A stretch of DNA of 64,000 nucleotides from an uncultured Clostridia bacterium (GTDB taxonomy: Bacteria > Bacillota > Clostridia > UMGS1883). The notes under the pieces are model-generated. The model was given only the letters and a program-made list of their open reading frames with translations, had not been told where the DNA came from and searched no databases. Position 1 is the stretch's first letter, and every line of letters starts with the position of its first letter. A program made the position numbers and the translations under genes. The stretch covers positions 62,001-126,000 of the forward strand of contig CAKSFM010000005.1 in the NCBI GenBank assembly GCA_934454525.1, given 5' to 3'. Positions 44,566-52,699 of this stretch are shown here, in pieces.

Positions 44566-45893
44566 CAATTGAAGCAAACGGCGCAGGCGGAGAGGGCATA
44601 GCTCGAATTGACGGCTACACGGTTTTTGTTCCGTATACCGTCTGCGGAGATACTGCCGAAATACTTGTCGTTAAGGAAAATAAAAATTTCGGTTACGGAA
44701 AGCTTCTGAAGCTTGTAAAAGCGTCCGAAAAGCGCAGCAAGCCGCGATGTCCGCTTTTCGGCAGATGCGGCGGCTGCGATTTGCAGCATTTTTCCCTGTC
44801 CGCTCAGTCGGATTTTAAAAGGAAAAAAGTTAAGGATGCGGTTGCGCGAATCGGAGGTTTCCCGGATGCAGATGTCAAGCCTGCCGTAAGCGGCGGCATA
44901 GAGTACGAGTACCGAAATAAAGCTCAGTATCCGGTTTCGGAAGCTGACGGAAAAGCTGTCCGCGGATTTTATGCGCCGCGCTCGCACCGCGTTGTTCCAT
45001 GCAGCAAATGCTTTTTGCAGGATCGCCGGACCGATGAGCTGGCAGACTTTATTATTGATTGGATCAACATAAATAAAATTCCGGTATATAATGAAGAAAG
45101 CGGCAAAGGTCTGGTTCGCAGAATATGCGTCAGAATGGGAAAAAATGAGGCCGTTGCCGTAATTGTGACCGCAGGGAGAATTCCCGGCATTGAGAAGCTT
45201 GGAAAGCTCCTTACGGAAAAATATCCGTATGTAAAAGGTCTTGCGGAAAATTATAATGCCAAACGAACCAACACAGTTTTCGGCGAACACGACAGGGTGG
45301 TTTGCGGCACTCCTTATATCGTTGATTCAATCGGAAATATAAGCTATGAGATTCATTACAAAAGCTTTTATCAGGTTAATCCGTATACAACAAAACTTCT
45401 TTATGATAAGGTGCGTTCCCTCTGCAAGGAAGCAAATGACAAAACCGCATTTGATCTTTATTGCGGCAGCGGCACGATATCATTGTATGTTGCAGATTGT
45501 GTGAAAAATGTTATCGGGATTGAAATCGTTCCCGAAGCAGTTGACAATGCACGGAGAAACGCGGAAATTAACGGTATAGAAAATGCAGTTTTTTATTGCG
45601 GAGCTGCCGAAAAAACGGCGCTTGATTTAATCGTGAAAGGCGTGAGGGCGGATATTGTTATCGTTGACCCTCCGAGAAAAGGCTGCGAAAAATCACTGGT
45701 TGACGCAATCGGAAAAATGCAGCCGGAGCGGATTATTTATGTTTCGTGCGATTGTGCAACAATGGCGCGCGACTGTGCCGCTTTGCGCGGATACGGTTAT
45801 CAGATGATTGAATGTACCCCGTTTGACCAATTTCCGCAAACCTGCCATGTGGAGTGCGTAGTATTGATGTCACGTATATGTAGTGGTAAGTAA
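44538..45893 (+). CDS. rlmD: 23S rRNA (uracil-1939-C5)-methyltransferase RlmD (RumA)
   Basis: SAM enzyme that methylates U1939 of 23S rRNA. It has an N-terminal TRAM domain; the Fe-S cysteines CPLFGRCGGC (Cys71, Cys77, Cys80) with a fourth in VPCSKCF; the SAM motif DLYCGSGTISLY; and the catalytic VSCDCATMARD. The start overlaps the GH13 gene. The C-terminus HVECVVLMSRICSGK is intact up to VVLMSR, with a short odd tail, and base composition changes right behind it. The 3' end of this gene may be an element insertion site (see findings). Confidence 0.94.
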   Translation: MYKNTKHTVTIEANGAGGEGIARIDGYTVFVPYTVCGDTAEILVVKENKNFGYGKLLKLVKASEKRSKPRCPLFGRCGGCDLQHFSLSAQSDFKRKKVKDAVARIGGFPDADVKPAVSGGIEYEYRNKAQYPVSEADGKAVRGFYAPRSHRVVPCSKCFLQDRRTDELADFIIDWININKIPVYNEESGKGLVRRICVRMGKNEAVAVIVTAGRIPGIEKLGKLLTEKYPYVKGLAENYNAKRTNTVFGEHDRVVCGTPYIVDSIGNISYEIHYKSFYQVNPYTTKLLYDKVRSLCKEANDKTAFDLYCGSGTISLYVADCVKNVIGIEIVPEAVDNARRNAEINGIENAVFYCGAAEKTALDLIVKGVRADIVIVDPPRKGCEKSLVDAIGKMQPERIIYVSCDCATMARDCAALRGYGYQMIECTPFDQFPQTCHVECVVLMSRICSGK

Positions 45894-45943
45894 GCCGTCC
45901 ATATACAATATACTGTGGAAGGTGTGTTCTTAACGCAAAAAAC

Positions 45944-45985
45944 AGCCTACTTATCATCAGGGATTGCAGATATCAAAAGTAGGCT
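45944..45985. repeat. Inverted repeat at the left end of the accessory island
   Basis: AGCCTACTT (45944-45952) and AAGTAGGCT (45977-45985) with a 24-base centre. It lies about 50 bp past the rlmD stop and could be an rlmD terminator without a strong T run, or part of the element end. Confidence 0.45.
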
Positions 45986-46007
45986 ATTAGTACTTGGATT
46001 TATAGTA

Positions 46008-46352
46008 TTAATCGTTGATTATTGGCATATATGCGGTTAACCTAAAGAGGCCGTTTTTATCATTTTGAATTTTGAAGTTTATAATTTCAATATCATGATA
46101 GGCTTCTTTTAGAATTAGTGAAGAAAACGTACATATCGCTATGTATAGTTGATGTTCAGACAGCGCGGAGTATTTAAAATTATATACTCTTCTATATATC
46201 ATATATTGACTATCCAAGTTTGAATAAAATATATCCCTTTTTGTAAGGTGAAAATCCATGCTATTTTTATATGGTTCATTATTTACCCTTTCTGAATATT
46301 TCGTTAGTTTGTGGTATTGGAGTGGTATAATATAAATAGAGTCGACAAACAC
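46008..46352 (-). CDS. Hypothetical protein, perhaps a gene fragment
   Basis: An open frame of 114 residues (MFVDSIYIIPLQYHKLTK... to PIIND), rich in Tyr, Ile and Asn. No family is recognised. The GTG start lacks a ribosome binding site, and its upstream side touches the truncated IS3 element, so it may be the surviving part of a longer gene cut by insertion. Confidence 0.3.
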   Translation of the reverse strand: MFVDSIYIIPLQYHKLTKYSERVNNEPYKNSMDFHLTKRDIFYSNLDSQYMIYRRVYNFKYSALSEHQLYIAICTFSSLILKEAYHDIEIINFKIQNDKNGLFRLTAYMPIIND

Positions 46353-46392
46353 CCAAAAATCTGATATAATAAATCAGAAAGAGGGAAAGAAA

Positions 46393-46485
46393 ATGTCAAA
46401 GTACAGCAAAGAATTTAAAGAGGAAGCGTTAAAACTGTCCGATGAAATAGGAGTCAAGAAGGCAGCACTGCAATTAATGCACTGA
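46393..46485 (+). pseudogene. Truncated IS3-family transposase OrfA
   Basis: ATG 46393 (behind GAGGG) opens a 30-codon frame, MSKYSKEFKEEALKLSDEIG then VKKAALQLMH, which matches the N-terminal helix-turn-helix of IS3/IS150-type OrfA proteins. It ends abruptly in TGA, where the family would continue for about 70 residues. The rest of the element is not found on the right, so this is IS debris. Confidence 0.8.
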
Positions 46486-46618
46486 GCCGATAAATTTGTA
46501 CCGTACAATTGCGAAAAAAGATACAAATCGGGATTTTTTGAGCAATTGATCATGCTGTGAAGCGGTAATGTGCATTTAATGCTGCTGTGAATTTAACATA
46601 CAGAGCGTAATCATACCT

Positions 46619-46681
46619 TTGACACGAAAAGTCGAACTGTTGACACGAAAGGGTAAACGATTGACACGAAAGGTCGGGGGC
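46619..46681 (+). repeat. Three direct repeats of TTGACACGAAA(A/G)G, 21 bp apart
   Basis: The units start at 46619, 46640 and 46661, so the period is exactly 21 bp (two helical turns). The core TTGACACGAAA is identical in all three. Repeats of this kind at element ends bind transposases of the IS21 group; iteron arrays of plasmids are another possibility. Confidence 0.7.
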
Positions 46682-46737
46682 AAAATTTACGGTTTCATTT
46701 TTTGATTGAAACGGATATTTTTAAGCAATTTCAGCAC

Positions 46738-46788
46738 AAAAATTGTGCTGCCGACAATGAGAAAACATTATCGCTTGGCAGCACTTTT
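46738..46788 (+). terminator. Long hairpin with T run
   Basis: GTGCTGCC (46745-46752) pairs with GGCAGCAC (46777-46784), and the inner GACAATG / CATTATC can add pairs with one mismatch. Four T follow. A terminator is likely, but no intact gene precedes it. Confidence 0.55.
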
Positions 46789-46851
46789 ACACGATGTATT
46801 CCGAAAACCGCACAGGCAAAAGGTTTATTTGAAACCGAAATATAAAGCAAA

Positions 46852-46881
46852 AACCTCAAGGTTTCTATCAACCTTGAGGTT
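46852..46881. repeat. Perfect 12-bp inverted repeat
   Basis: AACCTCAAGGTT / AACCTTGAGGTT with loop TCTATC, each arm itself nearly palindromic. It is followed by CTTATTT. It may be a terminator or the end of an insertion element. Confidence 0.55.
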
Positions 46882-46969
46882 CTTATTTGTAAGGAAACGC
46901 ATATTTTAATAGAACGCTGTTAGAACTTGACTGAGGGGGTGCATTTGGTTTTCAAGGGGTGCAATACTT

Positions 46970-47446
46970 TCAAGAACTAAATACCGATTTATATCCATTA
47001 ACAAAAACCTTGAACCTTATGTATAAATCCAAAATTGTTTCAGCCCTCCAAGGCTCACCGTTTTCTATGCGATAAAGGCATAATTTATCCTCTGTCGGGA
47101 TATAATGATTTTCTTCCATAAATTCAGTGAATCTTTCCAGCAAATTTTCCAAATACTTAATCTCGCCTTTACTACCCTCGGCAAAAGAATAGATTGTTTC
47201 TATTCCAAGCAAATATTCATTGCTTTCACGGTCATAAATAATATCCAAATCATTCATCGTATAAAAGGTTGCCTCTTGAGCCGATATATCATCCAGAATT
47301 TTTACACCCCAAACAAACTGTAAATTGCCGCAATTATACTCATTATCTTCACAATCGGAGTGTTGCAATCTCAGCCTGTATTTATTTAGTTGACTTCGGA
47401 CTGCAGGAAAAAGCATTTTATTTTTTTTCTTCATTTGGTCTATCAT
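46970..47446 (-). CDS. Hypothetical protein
   Basis: A 158-residue protein with no recognised domain. It is acidic, with a Cys pair (SDCEDNEYNCGNL) near residue 35. The start is uncertain: three in-frame ATGs lie at the N-terminus and none has a clear ribosome binding site, so translation may be coupled to the overlapping upstream gene (47418-47606). It is the last gene of the minus-strand cluster that begins at 51615. Confidence 0.55.
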   Translation of the reverse strand: MIDQMKKKNKMLFPAVRSQLNKYRLRLQHSDCEDNEYNCGNLQFVWGVKILDDISAQEATFYTMNDLDIIYDRESNEYLLGIETIYSFAEGSKGEIKYLENLLERFTEFMEENHYIPTEDKLCLYRIENGEPWRAETILDLYIRFKVFVNGYKSVFSS

Positions 47447-47606
47447 TTAGGTGTTCTTCGCTTTCAATAATTTTGTTTTGATTAATAACATAATCCCATA
47501 CAATCTTTTGTGCGGCATGGGAAATGAAATTCTCTGCAATGAGCCGGCTGTCTTTTTCATTATTGGGATTATGAAAAGTAATTTTAAGCTCTTTATTCTT
47601 GCTCAA
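47418..47606 (-). CDS. Small hypothetical protein of mobile-element type
   Basis: A 62-residue protein, MSKNKELKITFHNPNNEKDS then a helical part AENFISHAAQKIVWDYVINQ. Short proteins with this ITFHNPN opening often sit near recombinases in clostridial mobile elements; their role is unknown. The start is TTG 47606, nine bases after AAAGGG. Confidence 0.6.
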   Translation of the reverse strand: MSKNKELKITFHNPNNEKDSRLIAENFISHAAQKIVWDYVINQNKIIESEEHLNDRPNEEKK

Positions 47607-47621
47607 CTCCGCATTCCCTTT

Positions 47622-47963
47622 CTATTCTTTGTCAAACCAATATTCGCCGCAGGGCGTTTTATTGGTAATGTCCAAAATATGAAGCTCTGCACCGGGTTGA
47701 CCGTTAAAGTAGTTTTTGCACAGATATAAAGCATCTATCCAGGCATAATCTCTGAGATAATCAACTCTCGCATTTATAAACTCATAAAATGTATCCGTAT
47801 CGAGCATCAGTTGTGCCTCGTCAATATCAAAATAAAGATAAGTCCATTCAGCACTCTGATATTTTTTATTTGAGCCGTCTGCATTGTTATAATAAACATT
47901 TCCCTGCATATGAATTACTCGTTTCCCGTTTTCTTCTTCAAGAATATAAAAATATCGATCCAT
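47622..47963 (-). CDS. Hypothetical protein
   Basis: A 113-residue acidic protein (MDRYFYILEEENGKRV... to GEYWFDKE), rich in Tyr, Asp and Asn, with no known domain. Its start lies one base from the stop of the upstream gene, with little ribosome binding site, so it is probably coupled. Confidence 0.55.
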   Translation of the reverse strand: MDRYFYILEEENGKRVIHMQGNVYYNNADGSNKKYQSAEWTYLYFDIDEAQLMLDTDTFYEFINARVDYLRDYAWIDALYLCKNYFNGQPGAELHILDITNKTPCGEYWFDKE

Positions 47964-47964
47964 C

Positions 47965-48459
47965 TTAGTCCCACAAACCTCTAAAGTGTTTTTGAAAAAG
48001 ATTCATCCCTTCGGCAAGAGATTTTTGCATGAATGCTTCCTTTTCCGTTTCCAGCGTATAATAATTTTCTTCTAATTTTTCGTCTGCATGGCACAACAAT
48101 CTTCCGTTATCAAAGTTTATCTCCAAAGTTGAAAGGTATGGCTCGGCATATGGGTTTACAAATTCCGTAGTTTCTTCATCAGCGTTTTTTAATGCCGTTG
48201 ATATTTTATTTAGTATATCAACCCATTCTTCATCAGTCATGCCGGAAGGATGACCGCTGTGAATTTTAATAAGGTCATCAAGCATTTGAGGAACAGTTTT
48301 CAAAAACCAGTTATCGATATTCCATACATCTCGATAACAATATCCCTTTGTTGCTCTTTGCCATGCACACCGGATGTCCTTGAATTTATGTGTAATTACA
48401 ACCCACGGATGCAGGAGACAGTAACTTTTCGAATATCCGGTCGAAGTAAATATTCCCAT
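47965..48459 (-). CDS. Phage-type hypothetical protein
   Basis: About 164 residues. The block DIRCAWQRATKGYCYRDVWN and IDNWFLKTVPQMLDDL resembles phage proteins in which HPW, WAWQRA and DTWN motifs recur and no function is known. I prefer ATG 48459, eight bases behind GGAAGGG; another ATG at 48465 is too close to that site. Confidence 0.6.
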   Translation of the reverse strand: MGIFTSTGYSKSYCLLHPWVVITHKFKDIRCAWQRATKGYCYRDVWNIDNWFLKTVPQMLDDLIKIHSGHPSGMTDEEWVDILNKISTALKNADEETTEFVNPYAEPYLSTLEINFDNGRLLCHADEKLEENYYTLETEKEAFMQKSLAEGMNLFQKHFRGLWD

Positions 48460-48464
48460 TTTCA

Positions 48465-49037
48465 TTACCCTTCCTTATTTGCGGAAAGTATTTCATCAAG
48501 AGTAACCGGCTCATAATTCCAATGCATACAGCCGACATTATATATTTCATTAAGAAACCCGCGTTCATTGAGGCTTTTTGCTATTTCCCGCTCTATTATC
48601 GATTCTTCGGAGCAATGTGAATGCCCGTGAAGCAAGATGGTTTGGTATTGATGAGCACTGTAAAACGGCATAAAGTAATGGCTTAAAATGCATCTCCGCT
48701 TGTTCCCGTCGGCAAGTGTTACCACAATATCGTCATAATCCTTAATTCCGGCAAGAGCTTTCTTGGCTTTTGCATTGCTGATGAAACGGTCGTGATTTCC
48801 TCTTATAAGAATAATTTGCCCATTAAGGCTTTTTATAAGAGACTCAGCATCATTCGTCATAGATTTCCATATCATATCGCCAAGTACATATACAAGGTCG
48901 GCTTTATCGACTTTATTGTTCCAGCGTCTTATCATTTCTCTGTCCATATCTTCCAATGAACTAAAAGGACGCTTGTCAAAGCGGATAACATTCTCATGCC
49001 CGAAATGCATATCCGCCGTAAAAAAGACCTTTGACAT
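48465..49037 (-). CDS. Metallophosphoesterase
   Basis: A 190-residue calcineurin-like phosphoesterase, of the short type common in phages and mobile elements. Motifs appear in order: FFTADMHFGH, VLGDMIW, RGNHDRF, LSHYFMPF and LHGHSH. The substrate is unknown. I start at ATG 49037, ten bases after AAGGAGG; the ATG at 49046 is one base from that site. It lies in the small-gene cluster and is one of two phosphoesterases there. Confidence 0.88.
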   Translation of the reverse strand: MSKVFFTADMHFGHENVIRFDKRPFSSLEDMDREMIRRWNNKVDKADLVYVLGDMIWKSMTNDAESLIKSLNGQIILIRGNHDRFISNAKAKKALAGIKDYDDIVVTLADGNKRRCILSHYFMPFYSAHQYQTILLHGHSHCSEESIIEREIAKSLNERGFLNEIYNVGCMHWNYEPVTLDEILSANKEG

Positions 49038-49042
49038 AAGTA

Positions 49043-50305
49043 TCATACCTCCTTTGAAATCAGCTTTATTTCTCGGATATCCTGCCATACACACCTTTCA
49101 GCAACCTTTTCTGTATTTTCATACGGCAGGTTTATAAATGAAATAATGTCCTCCTTCGGAAAATAGCTGTGGCAGTATTTAGGAATTATATCTTGAGGGA
49201 CCACACCGACTTTTTCTGTTCCCATAACACGCTCTATCAACTTCTTTCCGTCAGATATAACAACGGGAATCCCGGCACGGCAAAGAGCTAAATAAAACTT
49301 GATTGTTTCTGTACTTCTGCCGTATGAGGAGCCTGCAAGACCAAGGTAAAATCCACAGTCATCGCAACAAACATACAAGCTGATATGAGTTGAATTCCCA
49401 CCTCGGCACACTTCCCACGGATGCGTTCCGTGCCAATCGGAGCCGTTAAGCCATTCTGTGAATTCTTCCTGCGAATTACCGTTAATTTCAGCAAGTTTAC
49501 CGTCTCGTCCGTCAGCATAACGATAATACTGTTCTTTGGGAGTCATTGCTCCAATATCATATCCCATTGCGGTATAACCGACAGCACAGTATTTGTAAAA
49601 ATCATTCGCTGTCATAGCATAAAGTCTGTCATAGATTTTGCCGCCGTTTTCTTCTTGTTTCGTTACGAAAGTTACAAAATCCTTGATATCTTTGTCCGAT
49701 ATTCCTTCAAAAAAATCCTTTTTTGAGTCCGGATATATATCCCATAAATTGTTTTGGGTTATTGTTCCTGTTCTATGTTCGACCGGAAGATTTGCACGGA
49801 CGAAATCCATATATGTGCCTTTTTCCATCTGCTTTATACATTTTTCGGTTTCATCACACAGCCATTCGGCAAAAACTGCAATATCGTGTTCATATCCTCT
49901 TTCGGCACGGGGATCAACCACTATTACAAATTTGTGATTAACAGTTACTGCTTTATAGTCGATTTCTTCATCATGTACAGCTTCAACATAATACCATTTC
50001 TTTTCTTTCGGATAGTAATCTTCCCATAACTGTTTGAATTCATCAAAGCTTTCGACTTCTCCCATCTCATGCATTTCCTCATAGTCACCGAAATTCTCTA
50101 TGGTACCTCTGTCAATACAGAACCATAATTCACGGCATCCGTTTTCGGAAACAGGTGATATTCTTTTGAGCAAGTCAAAAAATCTGTCAATAAGTTTATA
50201 CGACTCTTCCGTAAAAGTGCAGTTATTATTAAAGCCGCTTCGGTTTCTATCGCCAAGCCAACTTATAAAATTATCAACTTGGGGAGCATATATCTTTTCT
50301 GTCAT
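49043..50305 (-). CDS. Large hypothetical protein
   Basis: A 420-residue protein with no domain I recognise. Features include a patch RAERGYEHDIAVFAEW, a Cys pair VCCDDCGFYLG, and many aromatic residues. Its size and acidic, soluble character suggest an enzyme or adaptor. I start at ATG 50305, behind AAGAAGGTG; the frame extends further but lacks a site. It overlaps the antitoxin-like gene by 32 bases. Confidence 0.65.
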   Translation of the reverse strand: MTEKIYAPQVDNFISWLGDRNRSGFNNNCTFTEESYKLIDRFFDLLKRISPVSENGCRELWFCIDRGTIENFGDYEEMHEMGEVESFDEFKQLWEDYYPKEKKWYYVEAVHDEEIDYKAVTVNHKFVIVVDPRAERGYEHDIAVFAEWLCDETEKCIKQMEKGTYMDFVRANLPVEHRTGTITQNNLWDIYPDSKKDFFEGISDKDIKDFVTFVTKQEENGGKIYDRLYAMTANDFYKYCAVGYTAMGYDIGAMTPKEQYYRYADGRDGKLAEINGNSQEEFTEWLNGSDWHGTHPWEVCRGGNSTHISLYVCCDDCGFYLGLAGSSYGRSTETIKFYLALCRAGIPVVISDGKKLIERVMGTEKVGVVPQDIIPKYCHSYFPKEDIISFINLPYENTEKVAERCVWQDIREIKLISKEV

Positions 50306-50477
50306 TTTTAACACCTTCTTCCTTTGAGACAGGGAAAGGAAAACCACTGCAGGCAATACAAGCTTTGAAAAACATTATTATTGCTTCTTCCAAGGTATAA
50401 CCCTCTCTTTCGAATATCACTTTAGCTTCTTCATATAATTTTGTTTCTATGTTTAATGTTATGGTTTCAAATTTCAT
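50274..50477 (-). CDS. RelB/DinJ-like antitoxin (ribbon-helix-helix)
   Basis: A 67-residue protein. ITLNIETKLYEEAKVIFERE then GYTLEEAIIMFFKACIACSG matches the RelB/DinJ antitoxin N-terminal half (beta-strand, two helices). PFPVSKEE corresponds to the usual end. No RelE/YafQ-type toxin gene is adjacent, so it may be an orphan DNA-binding regulator. It overlaps both neighbours by a few bases (ATGA at the upstream stop). Confidence 0.65.
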   Translation of the reverse strand: MKFETITLNIETKLYEEAKVIFEREGYTLEEAIIMFFKACIACSGFPFPVSKEEGVKNDRKDICSPS

Positions 50478-50905
50478 GGCAAATCCTTTTTTATCTTATT
50501 TTTTCTTTTGACAAGGTCGTCTCTTAAACTGATCCATAATTCTTCTTGGTCTATACCGAATTTCAGTTCGGATGTTATATCCTCAATCATTACATCTATT
50601 GTCCTCGTATCGAGAATATCCATGTATTTTCGTACAAAATTACAAACCACACCGGGCATATATGTATGCCTGCCGATGGCGTAACGCACAGCACTGTTTA
50701 TTACACATCCGAAATCATCATCCACTTGAAACGAAAACCACCTTGCGGGACATAGTACCATATCTTTTTTTCCGTCATCTGTTATGACAAAGCCAATATC
50801 ATCCTTATCAATCTTATCAAGAACTTCATCAAATCGCTCACACAGCTCTTTTCGACTGATTCGCTCCATTTCATTAACCGGATGTAAATTTTCGTATTCT
50901 CTCAT
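50474..50905 (-). CDS. Phd-like antitoxin domain fused to an unknown domain
   Basis: A 143-residue protein. Residues 12-55, ISRKELCERFDEVLDKI then GFVITDDGKKDMVLCP, look like the Phd/YefM antitoxin fold (a short operator-binding domain with the I-T-x-x-G pattern). The C-terminal 85 residues, with VVCNFVRKYMDIL and MIEDITSEL, are unrecognised. I start at ATG 50905, after AAGGTG. It overlaps the next gene. Confidence 0.55.
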   Translation of the reverse strand: MREYENLHPVNEMERISRKELCERFDEVLDKIDKDDIGFVITDDGKKDMVLCPARWFSFQVDDDFGCVINSAVRYAIGRHTYMPGVVCNFVRKYMDILDTRTIDVMIEDITSELKFGIDQEELWISLRDDLVKRKNKIKKDLP

Positions 50906-50919
50906 ATATTTCACCTTCT

Positions 50920-51615
50920 TTATTCTAAGTTATCGGCAGTTTCCCATGTGTTGTATAAAAAATGGAGTTTATCGACTTGTCTGTCAACATGCCAATGACC
51001 GCAAAACCATCCTTGATAATCGTATTTCTCTTCTATTTTATCAAGCCATTCTTCTGTACTTTTATCCACTTTTGATTGGTCGATGCCGGGCAGGAACATA
51101 TCGGTGGGTTCATACTTATGCGGACATGTATGCGACAGAATTATTTCAAACTTATTCGCTGACATTTGTTTTTCTACATACGCTTTAATTTTGTTCGAGG
51201 GCTGTTCGTCCTCCCACCAGCCACTTCCGCGAGCCTGCCTATAAAACTTATCAACACTGTATGCACCGCCTATTGCAATATAGCGCCTGCCCTCAAGAAG
51301 ATAAATTTCTCCGTCTTTGGCAAATTTAAGATTCGGATATTTATCTTCACACCAAACGTGTCCTTCTTTCCACTCTTGCAGTTTATAAGACTGGATATTT
51401 GCCGGGCGGATTTCGTGATTGCCGTGAATACAGAGAATATCAACTTTCAAACTGTCAAGAGCGGATTTCACTCTTTCATCACGCTCATCCAAATAATAAT
51501 TGGCACCTACATCGCCGAGAATTACTATTGTGTCAGTGCTGGTAAGTTTCATTTTTTCAACCAACCTTGTTATTTTCCACGGAACACCGTGTATATCGCC
51601 TGTAAAATAAACCAT
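50920..51615 (-). CDS. Metallophosphoesterase, phage type
   Basis: A 231-residue calcineurin-like phosphoesterase. FTGDIHGVPWK, ILGDVGANYYL, IHGNHEIRP, LSHTCPHKYEP and FCGHWHVDRQ give a full set of metal ligands. Such enzymes occur in phages and mobile elements; substrates are mostly unknown. ATG 51615 follows CAGGAGG. It is the first gene of the minus-strand cluster, with an extended -10 TATTAT about 30 bp upstream and a weak -35. Confidence 0.88.
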   Translation of the reverse strand: MVYFTGDIHGVPWKITRLVEKMKLTSTDTIVILGDVGANYYLDERDERVKSALDSLKVDILCIHGNHEIRPANIQSYKLQEWKEGHVWCEDKYPNLKFAKDGEIYLLEGRRYIAIGGAYSVDKFYRQARGSGWWEDEQPSNKIKAYVEKQMSANKFEIILSHTCPHKYEPTDMFLPGIDQSKVDKSTEEWLDKIEEKYDYQGWFCGHWHVDRQVDKLHFLYNTWETADNLE

Positions 51616-51788
51616 AAAACAATCCTCCTGTTTAGATAATACCATAATAATTCTGCAAAGTCTTGATTTTGATAAAAATGTAGTCGATTTTTATGAAAAT
51701 ATAGACAGCGGCAAAATATGAAATATCTATCCTATAAGTCAGAAATCGACTGCGGGAATATTGTAATTTCATATTAAGCATAATAGAA

Positions 51789-52139
51789 TTAATATGTTCT
51801 TGATGTGCGTTCATCCCTCAAAGATTGTTTAAGTGCTCTTGCTGTGTCTGATATTATCTTTTTCTCATATGTACTGCAATTTTCAAGAATAGAACTGAAC
51901 TCGTCTTTGACTTCGTTTTTGTATTCGATGTTAAACGAAAGCAATTCATCAGCAGAAACTTGAAGTGTATTGGCTATATCAACCAGAGTTTCCAAACTGA
52001 GTTTTTTTCTGCCGGTTTCAATATAGCTGATGTAGCTCGGGCATTTATCGATAAGTTCAGCAAGTTTTTCCTGCGTAATTTTCATTCTTTTCCGAGCCTT
52101 CTTGATATGTTTGCCGATAATGATGTAATTTAGTGTCAT
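51789..52139 (-). CDS. XRE-family repressor
   Basis: A 116-residue transcription regulator. Residues 8-62 form a Cro/CI-type helix-turn-helix: IGKHIKKARKRMKITQEKLAELI then YISYIETGRKKLSLETL and LQVSADELL. The rest is a helical tail that may dimerise. It is read away from another XRE gene (52279-52638), so the two form a divergent switch controlling the recombinase operon and/or the minus-strand cluster. ATG 52139 follows TAGGAGG. Confidence 0.9.
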   Translation of the reverse strand: MTLNYIIIGKHIKKARKRMKITQEKLAELIDKCPSYISYIETGRKKLSLETLVDIANTLQVSADELLSFNIEYKNEVKDEFSSILENCSTYEKKIISDTARALKQSLRDERTSRTY

Positions 52140-52208
52140 AATAATTCCTCCTAAAAAATTTTTACACTATAATTATACCTCTACGGCTATAATTTCGTCA
52201 TTTCGCTG

Positions 52209-52237
52209 TTCACAACATAGTCAAGTGATGATAAAAT
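52209..52237 (+). promoter_or_regulatory. Probable promoter of the rightward XRE gene
   Basis: TTCACA (52209-52214), 17-bp spacer, TAAAAT (52232-52237), between the divergent XRE genes. A dyad, ACTATAATTATA, lies close to it on the left and could be an operator. Confidence 0.55.
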
Positions 52238-52278
52238 TATTTAGAAATATATCTTATCGGATATGCGAGGTGAGAAAC

Positions 52279-52638
52279 TTGGATGATGCTGTGAAATTAC
52301 AGGAAGTAGGAAAACGAATCCGTGAAATACGATTATCAAAAAATATGACACAAAACGATCTTGCCTTTGCCGCACATATATCTACATCTAATGTGAGTGA
52401 TATTGAATTGGGCAAAAGTAAGATATGGCTTACAACATTTATTAAAATTATAGAAGCGCTTCAAGTTTCATCCGATACCATATTAAGACCGGATGTTCCG
52501 GCAGTAAACGAAATGTATCAAAAAGAGTACGAGGATCTGCTTGCGGATTGTTCATCTTCCGAAATGGAATCGATACTGAGTATAGTCCGGCAAATAAAAA
52601 CCACACTTCACCAACAAAAGAATAATGAGGATTATTGA
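52279..52638 (+). CDS. XRE-family regulator at the head of the recombinase operon
   Basis: A 119-residue Cro/CI-type protein with a helix-turn-helix at about residues 8-62 (VGKRIREIRLSKNMTQNDLA, then STSNVSDIELGKSKIWL) and a helical tail. TTG 52279 follows GAGGTGAG; upstream in-frame ATGs at 52225-52228 have no site. It faces the divergent repressor. A terminator follows, so part of the transcription may stop before the recombinase genes. Confidence 0.85.
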   Translation: MDDAVKLQEVGKRIREIRLSKNMTQNDLAFAAHISTSNVSDIELGKSKIWLTTFIKIIEALQVSSDTILRPDVPAVNEMYQKEYEDLLADCSSSEMESILSIVRQIKTTLHQQKNNEDY

Positions 52639-52699
52639 GTGAGATACTTTATCTCGCTCTATTTTTTTGCCTTTATTGAAAATATTTTTTGTTTTTCAG

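Larger units (their letters stand above)
46486..46969. other. Gene-free stretch with repeats and hairpins
   Basis: No gene is supported. The only frame of note (46706-46909) runs through two hairpins. The stretch holds three 21-bp phased direct repeats and two strong hairpins, listed separately. It looks like the ends of lost insertion elements. Confidence 0.5.

Noticed and set aside
46706..46909. Basic 67-codon frame
   Set aside because: It has no ribosome binding site and runs through two strong hairpins; composition is that of intergenic DNA.
50274..50477. Complete RelBE-type toxin-antitoxin system
   Set aside because: Only the RelB-like half is present; neither neighbour has the RelE/YafQ toxin pattern.
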